Below are positions 16,760-24,663 of a DNA stretch of 30,447 nt, one piece after another. Numbering within the stretch: position 1 is the stretch's first letter; every line of letters begins with the position of its first letter. The notes under the pieces are model-generated. The model was not told the DNA's origin. It was given only the letters and a program-made list of their open reading frames with translations, and did no database searches. The stretch is taken from contig JAIRZA010000216.1 of the NCBI GenBank assembly GCA_031267475.1, positions 1 through 30,447 of the forward strand, read 5' to 3'. A program made the translations under genes and the position numbers. The stretch is from Spirochaetaceae bacterium. GTDB taxonomy: Bacteria; Spirochaetota; Spirochaetia; Treponematales; Breznakiellaceae.

Positions 16760-18090
16760 ATGATAAAAAACGAAAATGTTGAAAACGCGCAATGTTGTCT
16801 GCCAAAACATTTTTACACAAAGCAAGAATTAGATAAATTATTCTTGAACAAAAAGATTTACATCTGGGGCGCGGGGCGGGACGGCAGGGGAATATGCCAA
16901 GCGTTAAAAAGGAATGGTTATCAAGTGGAGGCTTTCCTCGACAGATCGCCCGTATTATTGACGAGGGGGGGGGGGGGGCGACTCCTGTAATCAGCCCGGA
17001 TTCTGTCTTAACCGGAGACGGCGGTTTTTCGAAACCGGCTTTCGTCATTGTAGCGCTTTCAAAGGAAATAAATAGTGTTATAGAGCGTTTAACGGGCGAA
17101 GGTTTTGTTGAAGGCCGTAATTTTATACGGAAAAACGATTTATGTCCTGTTACACCGTCGATAGAAATTTCCGGTGTTTGCAACTTACGCTGTATAGCCT
17201 GCCCGCGTTCCGATACATTACATCCGTTTGAAAACGGCGGATTTATCAGTGTTGATGATTATGAAAAGGTGATAAAAAAACTTTTACAAGAAATCCCCAT
17301 GCTTCATATTGTCGCCTTATTCATTTGGGGAGATCCGTTACTGCATCCAAAACTGCCGGAGATATTGAAAATAAATTCTGAACTTGGAATAGGAAGCGAT
17401 ATTTCTACAAACCTGAATATTAAAACCGAAAAACTTGAAGAAATAATAAAATCAAATCCTACATATTTAAGGATGTCTTGCTCCGGATTTGGCGGAAAAA
17501 ATTACGAGATTTCTCATGCCGGAGCGAAATGGGATATATTTTATAAAAATTGTTTTGAAGTTTCGCGCCTAATAAAGAAATATAATTCTGATACCGGTGT
17601 CGAGCTCTATTTCCATGTGAATAAAGCGAATATTCTTGAATATAAAGATGTTGTGGATATGGCGCGGCAGTTGGGATTTAGGATGAGCGCTTGTCTTTCT
17701 ATGTGCTTCCCGCAATACGCGATGAATTTTGTTGAAAATATTCCGCTGCCGGAATCCGCCGAAAAAGCTAAGGAGCTAATGCTTATAAGCATGGAAGATA
17801 TGTTGAGCGCGGCGGAAAAAGAAACCGAAAAGCCTTGTCCTCAAAAAAATGGTTTTCCAAATATAAATTGGGACTTATCTGTTTTAACTTGTTGTAACTT
17901 TAATCAGGACAGGCTTGCGGATGATTTTTTGAATACTAATATAACTGAACTTATAAAATTGAAAAATTCTTCTGAATTCTGCAAAAAGTGTATTTCACAT
18001 TCCATTCATAGATATTTTTGTATACAAAAATATAATCGTTATATTCAGGATTTATTAATGGAAAAATGTAATCTGCCGTCATATATATAA
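16760..18090 (+). CDS. Radical SAM/SPASM-like paralogue, phase-variable (OFF here)
   Basis: The ATG at 16760 has AGGAGG upstream and lies 16 bp after the reductase gene. Its span (1331 bp) and layout are the same as in the first radical SAM gene, and the proteins are closely similar throughout: KIYIWGAGRDGRGICQALKR at the N-terminus, VCNLRCIACPRSDTLHPFE for the CxxxCxxC cluster, STNLNIKTEKLEEIIKSNP, and C-terminal LTCCNFNQDRL plus FCKKC. The 14-G tract at 16965-16978 puts the two halves out of frame; the first half ends at TAA about 10 bases later, and 12 or 15 G would restore a protein of about 443 residues. The second-half frame is open backward to an ATG at 16894, but the residues before the tract in that frame are not homologous and are a shadow. 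Substrate unknown; a glycan or small-molecule modification role is a guess. Confidence 0.85.
16965..16978 (+). repeat. Poly-G tract (14 nt) in second radical SAM gene, OFF frame
   Basis: Fourteen G followed by CGACTCC. Encodes a Gly4-5 linker at the position aligned with the tract of the first paralogue; 12, 15 or 18 G needed for the full protein. Confidence 0.92.
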
Positions 18091-18104
18091 TTTGCCGGAA
18101 TCCT

Positions 18105-18141
18105 CGAAACGCTTCGCGTTTCGCAAACGCTTCGCGTTTCG
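18105..18141. repeat. Tandem short palindromes between the radical SAM gene and asnS
   Basis: CGAAACGC-TTC-GCGTTTCG (18105-18123) is followed by a second copy of its last 17 bases, AAACGCTTCGCGTTTCG (18125-18141). It lies just beyond the radical SAM stop codon, may act as a transcript end, and belongs to the short-palindrome family of this window. Confidence 0.65.
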
Positions 18142-18178
18142 TAAGCGCAATGAGCGCCGGCTTAGGCGGCGCGGCTTC

Positions 18179-18208
18179 TTGTTAAAGCGGGCGGATTCCG
18201 TCTATCTT
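18179..18208 (+). promoter_or_regulatory. Candidate asnS promoter, possibly giving a leaderless transcript
   Basis: TTGTTA (18179-18184) and TATCTT (18203-18208) with an 18-bp spacer end 5 bases before the asnS ATG, and no ribosome site lies between them. If used, transcription would start at or next to the ATG. Confidence 0.3.
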
Positions 18209-18213
18209 AAAAT

Positions 18214-19599
18214 ATGCTGATAAAAGATATTCTTGAAATCAAGGCGGATAATCGTGAATTGAGCGCTTCCGGCTGGGCGCGCACCAAGCGCGATATGAAA
18301 AATCTGGTGTTTGTAGAAGTGAACGACGGTTCCTGTTTTGCCGGCATACAGTGCGCGTTTGACAAAGCAATGTTGGACGCGAAAACAGAAACAGCGCTCT
18401 CGCGCTTGACCGCGGGCGCGTCCGTGAGGGTTCGGGGGCGGCTTGTAACATCGCCCGCATCCGGTCAGAGCGTCGAAATTGCGGGCGAGGAGCTTGTCAT
18501 CATTGGCAGCGCCGGCGCGGATGATTATCCGTTGCAAAAGAAACATCATTCTTTGGAATTTTTGCGGGAAATAGCTCATCTTCGCGCCCGTACAAACACA
18601 TTCGGGGCTGTAGCGCGGGTGCGCAGCCGGCTTGCTTTCGCCGTGAACCGCTTTTTTGAGGAAAATGGTTTCTTTCTTGTGCATACGCCTATAATCACAG
18701 CCAACGACGCCGAAGGAGCGGGCGCGATGTTTCAGGTTACCACGCTCGATTTGGCCGCCCTCGCTAAATCCGCCGCCCCGCCTGTCTGGAGCCGTGATTT
18801 TTTTGCTAAACGCTGCTATTTGACAGTTTCCGGGCAACTTGAGGCGGAGACCTACGCCGCCGCGCTTTCGCGGGTTTATACATTTGGTCCGACTTTCCGC
18901 GCCGAGAATTCCAACACGGTGCGTCATCTTGCGGAATTCTGGATGATAGAGCCCGAAATGGCTTTTGCGGAACTGCCGGATTTAATGGCGCTTGCCGAGG
19001 ACTTTTTGAAATATCTTTTTAGAGACGCGCTGGAGAAAAGCGGGGACGATTTGGCGTTCTTTGACCAGCGCGTTCAGAAAGGTGTAATAGAAAATTTACA
19101 GAATGTCGCGGACTCAAAGTTTGCGCATATAACATACACGGACGCTATAAACGAGCTTCAAAAATCAAAAGTTGATTTTGAATTCAAACCCGTCTGGGGC
19201 TGCGATTTACAGACTGAGCATGAAAGATATTTAACAGAAAATATTGCGTCCGGTCCCGTGATAGTTACGGATTATCCAAAAGAAATAAAAGCGTTTTACA
19301 TGAAATTAAACGGCGATGATAAAACCGTCCGCGCAATGGATGTGCTTGTGCCGCGTCTTGGCGAGATAATAGGCGGCTCGCAGCGTGAAGAAAATTTGCA
19401 AACGCTGGAGCGGCGCATGGCGGAACTTGGCATGAACGCAAAGGATTATTCATGGTATCTTGACCTGCGCCGCTACGGCACGGTTCCCCATTCCGGTTTT
19501 GGTTTGGGCTTCGAGCGCCTTGTTCAATATGTTACCGGCATGGCTAATATACGCGATGTCATTCCTTATCCGCGCGCCGCGGGTCAGGCGGATTTTTGA
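18214..19599 (+). CDS. asnS: Asparaginyl-tRNA synthetase
   Basis: A 461-residue class IIb synthetase that charges tRNA-Asn. The N-terminal OB-fold anticodon-binding domain (residues 1-100, SGWARTKRDMKNLVFVEVND) precedes the class II catalytic core: motif 2 around FRAENSNTVRHLAEFWMIEP and motif 3 GFGLGFERLVQYVTGMANI followed by RDVIPYPR. The AEFWMIEPEMAF segment and the C-terminal end are typical of AsnRS rather than AspRS. The start fits family alignments. Its last 41 bp overlap the 3' end of the convergent glycerophosphotransferase gene. Confidence 0.95.
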   Translation: MLIKDILEIKADNRELSASGWARTKRDMKNLVFVEVNDGSCFAGIQCAFDKAMLDAKTETALSRLTAGASVRVRGRLVTSPASGQSVEIAGEELVIIGSAGADDYPLQKKHHSLEFLREIAHLRARTNTFGAVARVRSRLAFAVNRFFEENGFFLVHTPIITANDAEGAGAMFQVTTLDLAALAKSAAPPVWSRDFFAKRCYLTVSGQLEAETYAAALSRVYTFGPTFRAENSNTVRHLAEFWMIEPEMAFAELPDLMALAEDFLKYLFRDALEKSGDDLAFFDQRVQKGVIENLQNVADSKFAHITYTDAINELQKSKVDFEFKPVWGCDLQTEHERYLTENIASGPVIVTDYPKEIKAFYMKLNGDDKTVRAMDVLVPRLGEIIGGSQREENLQTLERRMAELGMNAKDYSWYLDLRRYGTVPHSGFGLGFERLVQYVTGMANIRDVIPYPRAAGQADF

Positions 19600-20887
19600 C
19601 GCGGAAATCCGGCTCGATTTCATTCACAGTTTGTATCATAAAATCGGCTGTCAGCTCTCCGGCCATTCCCCTGTGCTGCCACGCTTCGTCTTTCGCTTTA
19701 TGACGCGCCGCTTTTAAGCCGGCGCTGTCCGAAGCGTTTTTGATGATCTCGCCTATGGAATCAAAGAAATTATCCAGCAGCTCAATTCCTATTTCCTTCA
19801 GCGTTCTGAACTGCCATATCCTGTCTAAAGAATCGTAACAGCCGTCCGCGTCTTCAAGCAAATCATCAGCGTCATAAAGTCGCATATCTATTTTATGATT
19901 AACGTATAAAACCGGCTTGTCAAATAAAAATACATAATCAAAAATTATACCCGAAAAATCAGAAATCATTATATCGGCTTTTGACAAAGAATATATATTT
20001 TCGCGCTCGTAGTCCCATTCCAAATTAGCCGCGTCTTTGTATTTTTCCATAAGAGACCTAAGCATTTCAGCCTCTGACTTTTTTGATTGAGGATGAGGAC
20101 GCGCTATTATCCGCCAGCCTGTTTTCACGAGGGGAGACAACAGCTTTTCGCCGTAACGCGACAGCAGCGCGGAATCGCCCCATGAAGGCGAGACAAGCAC
20201 CGTAAAAACAGAACTATCTTTTGGCGGCAGCAGTTTTATTTTTTCCGCGTATACGTCGAGGTATGTGCATCCAACCGTAACAAGCTGCTTTTCCGGCAGG
20301 CCGCGTAAATCCTCCAGCTTCCGTATATCGTCCGCCTGATACGAGCCTGTAAGCAAAATAGAATCGAAATAATCAATTCCAAACAGGCGGTACATCGTAG
20401 CGTCGCTTGGCGCGTGAAGTATATGCGAATAATGTTTTACAAGACGCGAGCGTTTAAGCTGATAAACTTGCAGACCCGGCGTTGTCATAAGCACAAAATC
20501 CGCGTTAAGCATATTAAGACGCGCAAAGGCTTTATTGCCTTCGCCGATATATTCAGATTTTATATATTCAAAATTTATTTCAAAAACAGGGTCGTCAGAC
20601 GATGATGTAAGATATACAAGATTTATTTTCCGTTTTTCAAATTCGTCAAGAACAGGTTTAAATACATTAAAATACTGCTTTCCCTCGCAATAAATCACAT
20701 ATTGAGCCGCCGCCGCCGCGCCGAACACCGCCGCGCCGCCGCCGCCGCGAACACCGCCAGAAAAAAACAGTTTTATTTTTATCAGCAGCGCTCGAAATAC
20801 AAAAAAAAATGTCGCGGCCGCTCCAATCAAAATCGAAAAAAGCATACTGCCTGTACCCGGGTCGATATAAAGTAGATGAAGCGTCAT
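19559..20887 (-). CDS. TagF/TagB-like CDP-glycerol glycerophosphotransferase family protein
   Basis: About 442 residues from the ATG at 20887, preferred because it overlaps the stop of the upstream gene in a TAATG junction; an ATG at 20899 would add four residues. An N-terminal hydrophobic segment (MLFSILIGAAATFFFVFRAL) suggests membrane association. The rest is a GT-B-like Glyphos_transf domain: RPHPQSKKSE and ISDFSGIIFDYVFLFDKPVL with the conserved acidic/Ser-Asp motif that binds the glycerophosphate donor in TagF. The family transfers glycerol- or ribitol-phosphate from CDP-alcohols to surface polymers. Next to a sulfatase-type phosphoglycerol transferase fusion it suggests a phosphoglycerol-decorated envelope glycan in a presumed diderm (inference). 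It ends inside asnS. Confidence 0.85.
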   Translation of the reverse strand: MTLHLLYIDPGTGSMLFSILIGAAATFFFVFRALLIKIKLFFSGGVRGGGGAAVFGAAAAAQYVIYCEGKQYFNVFKPVLDEFEKRKINLVYLTSSSDDPVFEINFEYIKSEYIGEGNKAFARLNMLNADFVLMTTPGLQVYQLKRSRLVKHYSHILHAPSDATMYRLFGIDYFDSILLTGSYQADDIRKLEDLRGLPEKQLVTVGCTYLDVYAEKIKLLPPKDSSVFTVLVSPSWGDSALLSRYGEKLLSPLVKTGWRIIARPHPQSKKSEAEMLRSLMEKYKDAANLEWDYERENIYSLSKADIMISDFSGIIFDYVFLFDKPVLYVNHKIDMRLYDADDLLEDADGCYDSLDRIWQFRTLKEIGIELLDNFFDSIGEIIKNASDSAGLKAARHKAKDEAWQHRGMAGELTADFMIQTVNEIEPDFRVKNPPDPRRADKE

Positions 20888-23661
20888 TATTCCCCCCATT
20901 TCCAGTTCTTGGGGTCAAATATATTATCACGGACATGAAGCCACTCGCCCAAGTGTATTTTCCATTTATATTTCCTAGGATCAGACGTTTCCCATTTATG
21001 AGCGCTGGTAATAGTTATCCCGCCCTGTTTATCGTTAAACAGCGGACGCTGTGTAAACGGGTTCGTCGCGTTTGTTATACCCATGCTTGCTAAATACGGA
21101 ACATCCGCCTGACTCATAAAAGTATAATCCGTTTTTATTCCAACGCCATTAGCGCCAGCGCCAATAGCATCGCCGCCGCTTTCGGCGGCGATGCTATTGG
21201 CGGTATAAAAATCTTTTACCATAAGCAGTGGATTAAACATTACAAGAGAATCGCCGTTTGGCAGTGTAAAATTATTTGGCAGTTCTGTGCTGTGATACCA
21301 CCCGTGGTCGGAAACTATTATTATTCTGCTGTTGTCATAAACGCCCTGCTGTTTTAAATAATCAAACCATTTGCCCAGCAAGACAAGCGCCGCCATATTA
21401 GCATGGTAATGCGTTTCTTCGGCGAATGGGGAATCACCCTTGTTTGTTATATTGTTTGACGGAACATATTGCGGCGCTTGAAAGAACGCCGGCTCGTGAG
21501 TCAGGTCGTTAGTCATCGCGGTATATGTATTTACATCAGAATCATTGACAGATGTAATCTCCGGCAGCGTGTCAAGCATGGTGTAATTATCCAGCGTAAG
21601 CGGAGTTAAAGCGTTTCCGCCGCTGGTGAAATTAGCGGTGGTAAGCCAGTCGCCTTTGTCATATATGATTGACCTGAAAAAAAGCGGAGACATTTTGAAA
21701 AACGAAAAATGTATAAGATTATTTTTAAGCAGAGTGGAAATTGAAAGCGCCTGCGTCTGCGGATGTTTTCGCTGCCAGTATGTTAAAAACCTTCCGTGTA
21801 AATTCTCCGCGTGAATAGTATCGTACTCATCGTAAATACGCAAATCCGGCGGCGCTGAAAAATTAGCCTGAGTTGGATCCGTTATGGTTACTGAAAAACC
21901 ATTTTCCAAAAACAATTTTGGAAGGACGAGCAGAGCCTCGTTATATTTTTCTACCAAAAGCCTGTCGTCCTGCCTTTGCATTTCCAGTGGCGAATACTCA
22001 TAACCCCCGAACAAAGACGGAACCCCAAGCAGCGTGTATCCGCCCAGCGAAACGCAGTTTGGATACCATGTAAAATCTTTGAACTCTTCCAGCAGTTCCG
22101 GCTTTTCCTGAAAAATATAAGGAACATAGCCTGAAATCCCCCGGTCGAGCATGACAACAATAACATTTTTGCCGTTTCGTGAAAGATTGTAAACCGGATT
22201 CAGCGTATTTCCCGCCGGAACACCGGCGCTTTCATAAGCGGCGGCGACAGCGGAAAATTCTGTTTGTATTTTTATTATATAGCCTGCGCTGAAAACCGCC
22301 AGCGATATAATTATTACCGTTTGCAGCGAATAAAAAATTATTTTTCGTTTTGACAGCAGCAACACCGCGCACAGAACGGCGGCCGCCGCGATAACCGCAA
22401 AGTTGCACGCTACAAGCGCGGTATCAGGATTTAATAAGTCTCTTATATTTGAAAATATCAATGTTGTTGTTATAAAACCATAATCTCCGGGAAAAATAAA
22501 CATATTGATTAAAGCGCCTGCCGATAAAATAGAAAGCGCAAAGGCAAGCGCGATTTTTACTCTTTTTCCAAAAAAGAAATAAACAGCGGGGCACCAGAAA
22601 AGGAAGAACCCCATGCTCTGAAACATCGCCGCTGCGATAAACGGCAGCGGCGATGTATGCGGGTCTATGAATGAAAACTCCACAGGCGAGGACGCGATAA
22701 GCGCGGCCGGAGCCGCCAAGCCGGACAGTAAAAATAGAATTACAACGGCGTTTATAAATGTGCTTGTACGGCCTGCGGCGGCGGCGCTGATATTTATGGA
22801 CGAGGCGAGTTTATATAAAAGCGGCTTTTCAACTTTTATCGCAAGCATTAAAATTAAAAAGGCGGTAATTACGGATACAGCAATGAAACGTTTGAACGGA
22901 TGTCCGGGGTGCACAAATATTATGTATATATCCAGCGCCGCGGCGATTACGATGAATGTATTATATAAAATAGATTTTGAATGATTTGTTTTTTTAACAA
23001 TATTTTTTATAAGCGAAAAAATATTATTCATCGTCCAGTACAGCACTAATCCGGACGGCGAATTATAAAGCAGCAACAGAAAAATGAGCGCCATGCCGTA
23101 TAACTGCGCCTTGTCCCTGAAAGGGAAGCCCTTCGTATAAACAGCTCCTGAGACGATATTGATAAGCGTCATTAAAATAGGCAGCAGATTAATAGACGCA
23201 GCCCCCCCCCCCCCCATGCCAAAATTTAACAGCGCGTCCGGAGCGCCTAAATCATTGATGAATAAAAACCGCGTTCCTTTAAGCGCCTCAAGATGTGAAA
23301 GATACGCGTACGCGGCGATAAAAAATGGAATCTGAATCAACAGACTGAATGTATTTCGCATAGCGTAAACAGGATGATAATGATTCTGGCGATAGTATGC
23401 CGAAAGAATCATATATTGCTCGTCGCCCTTAAATACAGATTTAATTTTGTCAACTTTTGGTTTTAATTTTTTTTGCGTATCCCGTTCAACCTGCTGCCAT
23501 TTTTCGGCGACATTGTAAAGCGGCAGACATAATAGACTTATAGCGCCGCTTACAGCTATTACAGAAACGCCGGTCTCTTTAAATGTTTTTTGTGTAAATA
23601 TAAATACAAATTCTATTATTTGAACCAATGGATAAATAATTATATCGTAAAGGATTTCCAA
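20887..23661 (-). CDS. YidC/Oxa1 - sulfatase (LTA-synthase-like) fusion membrane protein, phase-variable
   Basis: A 924-residue protein with a TTG start preceded by GGGGGCGG. Residues 1-225 are a YidC/Oxa1 insertase-like domain (SLLCLPLYNVAEKW, a charged cytoplasmic loop, SPSGLVLYWTMNNIFSLIKN). Residues 230-470 hold several more hydrophobic segments. Residues 498-924 are an alkaline-phosphatase-superfamily sulfatase domain: VIVVMLDRG with metal-binding Asp506, SLGGYTLLGVPSLFGG with Thr543 as likely nucleophile, and VSDHG at 783-787. In LTA synthase-like enzymes this domain moves or removes phosphoglycerol or phosphoethanolamine groups outside the membrane. A 14-base G tract (Gly150-153) lies within the YidC domain and is in frame here. 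A 20-bp perfect palindrome is embedded at residues about 820-835. Translationally coupled to the TagF-like gene. Confidence 0.85.
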   Translation of the reverse strand: MEILYDIIIYPLVQIIEFVFIFTQKTFKETGVSVIAVSGAISLLCLPLYNVAEKWQQVERDTQKKLKPKVDKIKSVFKGDEQYMILSAYYRQNHYHPVYAMRNTFSLLIQIPFFIAAYAYLSHLEALKGTRFLFINDLGAPDALLNFGMGGGGAASINLLPILMTLINIVSGAVYTKGFPFRDKAQLYGMALIFLLLLYNSPSGLVLYWTMNNIFSLIKNIVKKTNHSKSILYNTFIVIAAALDIYIIFVHPGHPFKRFIAVSVITAFLILMLAIKVEKPLLYKLASSINISAAAAGRTSTFINAVVILFLLSGLAAPAALIASSPVEFSFIDPHTSPLPFIAAAMFQSMGFFLFWCPAVYFFFGKRVKIALAFALSILSAGALINMFIFPGDYGFITTTLIFSNIRDLLNPDTALVACNFAVIAAAAVLCAVLLLSKRKIIFYSLQTVIIISLAVFSAGYIIKIQTEFSAVAAAYESAGVPAGNTLNPVYNLSRNGKNVIVVMLDRGISGYVPYIFQEKPELLEEFKDFTWYPNCVSLGGYTLLGVPSLFGGYEYSPLEMQRQDDRLLVEKYNEALLVLPKLFLENGFSVTITDPTQANFSAPPDLRIYDEYDTIHAENLHGRFLTYWQRKHPQTQALSISTLLKNNLIHFSFFKMSPLFFRSIIYDKGDWLTTANFTSGGNALTPLTLDNYTMLDTLPEITSVNDSDVNTYTAMTNDLTHEPAFFQAPQYVPSNNITNKGDSPFAEETHYHANMAALVLLGKWFDYLKQQGVYDNSRIIIVSDHGWYHSTELPNNFTLPNGDSLVMFNPLLMVKDFYTANSIAAESGGDAIGAGANGVGIKTDYTFMSQADVPYLASMGITNATNPFTQRPLFNDKQGGITITSAHKWETSDPRKYKWKIHLGEWLHVRDNIFDPKNWKWGE
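21159..21202. repeat. Perfect 20-bp palindrome inside the sulfatase coding sequence
   Basis: CGCCAATAGCATCGCCGCCG and its exact complement are separated by CTTT. In the minus-strand frame it encodes a small-residue stretch (SIAAESGGDAIGAG) shortly before the conserved end of the sulfatase domain. It looks like an in-frame insertion of a palindromic element. Confidence 0.8.
23202..23215 (-). repeat. Poly-G tract (14 nt) in YidC-sulfatase gene, ON frame
   Basis: Fourteen C on the plus strand. In the coding strand the run spans the last base of an ATG codon, four Gly codons and the first base of GCT, within the YidC domain. A one- or two-base change would cut the protein at about residue 150, before the sulfatase. 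Confidence 0.9.
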
Positions 23662-23671
23662 AACCGCCCCC

Positions 23672-23699
23672 TTAACATACTAACTCTGCATAGTATATA
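23672..23699 (+). promoter_or_regulatory. Candidate promoter of the YitT-like gene
   Basis: TTAACA (23672-23677) and TATATA (23694-23699) with a 16-bp spacer lie in the 52-bp divergent interval between the YidC-sulfatase start and the YitT-like start. No other gene fits between them. Confidence 0.35.
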
Positions 23700-23713
23700 C
23701 TTGCTAAAAGATT

Positions 23714-24586
23714 ATGAATAGCGCGAGTATGTCTTCGTTAAAGCGGTTCGCCTGTGTTTTTATCAGCGCGTTCATTATGGCGTTCAATATTAACACGCTT
23801 ATCCACGCGGGCGGCTTAATCCCCGGCGGATTTACCGGATTAACACTGCTAATACAAGAAAGCGCGTTGAAATTCGCAAACATAAGCCTCCCTTTCGGCG
23901 TCATACTCGTTATATTAAACGCCGTCCCCGCCGTTATAAGTTTCCGCGCCATTGGGAAATGGTTCAGCATTTTTTCGTGCCTTAACATCGTGCTCTGTGG
24001 ATTTTTTTCCGACTGGATGCCGCCGGTTTTTACATCTTTCTTGCAGTTGCCCGACCCATTGTTAAACGCCGTCTTTGGCGGCATCTTGAACGCTTTCGCC
24101 ATCAATTTGTGCCTTAACGTTGACGCTACGACAGGCGGCACGGATTTTATCGCTATCTATTTTTCTGAACGGCAAGGGAAGGACGTATGGAACTACATCC
24201 TGTTAGGAAACTGCGTGATATTAACTCTGGCGGGCTTCCTGTTTTCGCTGGAAAAGGCCTTTTACTCCATCATTTTTCAGTTCACAACCACTACGGCGCT
24301 TACCAGCCTGTACCGCGGCTACCAGCAGAAAACTCTGCTAATCATAACAGATAAGGCGGAAGAGGTTTACACGGTGATACGCGACATAACGCACCACGAC
24401 GCGACATCGTTCACCGGCATCGGACGCTACCTAAAAACCGAGCGCACCATGCTCTATTCCGTAGTCTCCGCAAACGATGTTACTCCTTTGATTTCGGCGA
24501 TAAAAGCGGTTGACCCACACGCCTTTATCAACACCATACGCACGGAACAGCTTACCGGCAGCTTTTACCGCCGTCCGAAAAATTGA
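23714..24586 (+). CDS. YitT family membrane protein (DUF161 plus DUF2179)
   Basis: A 290-residue protein. The first 200 residues hold about five to six membrane segments with the YitT signature GGLIPGGFTGLTLLIQE and, in the second half-repeat, LCLNVDATTGGTDFIAIYFS. The C-terminal 80 residues are a soluble DUF2179 domain (KTLLIITDKAEEVYTVIRD, HHDATSFTGIGRYLKTERTM). The family is widespread in Firmicutes and spirochaetes; its transport substrate is not established. Divergent from the YidC-sulfatase gene, with a promoter candidate in between. The ATG at 23729 (MSSLKRF) is an alternative start. Confidence 0.9.
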   Translation: MNSASMSSLKRFACVFISAFIMAFNINTLIHAGGLIPGGFTGLTLLIQESALKFANISLPFGVILVILNAVPAVISFRAIGKWFSIFSCLNIVLCGFFSDWMPPVFTSFLQLPDPLLNAVFGGILNAFAINLCLNVDATTGGTDFIAIYFSERQGKDVWNYILLGNCVILTLAGFLFSLEKAFYSIIFQFTTTTALTSLYRGYQQKTLLIITDKAEEVYTVIRDITHHDATSFTGIGRYLKTERTMLYSVVSANDVTPLISAIKAVDPHAFINTIRTEQLTGSFYRRPKN

Positions 24587-24663
24587 GCGGCGGTTGATAG
24601 TTGGCTAACAGCGCGTTATCCAGCCGCTGGCTGGGGCAAGAAATATTTTATTGAGGCTGAATC

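Noticed and set aside
16894..16964. Alternative start at 16894 for the second radical SAM protein
   Set aside because: In this frame the residues before the G tract are not homologous to the paralogue, whereas the frame from 16760 is; the segment is an out-of-frame reading of the Rossmann-like domain.
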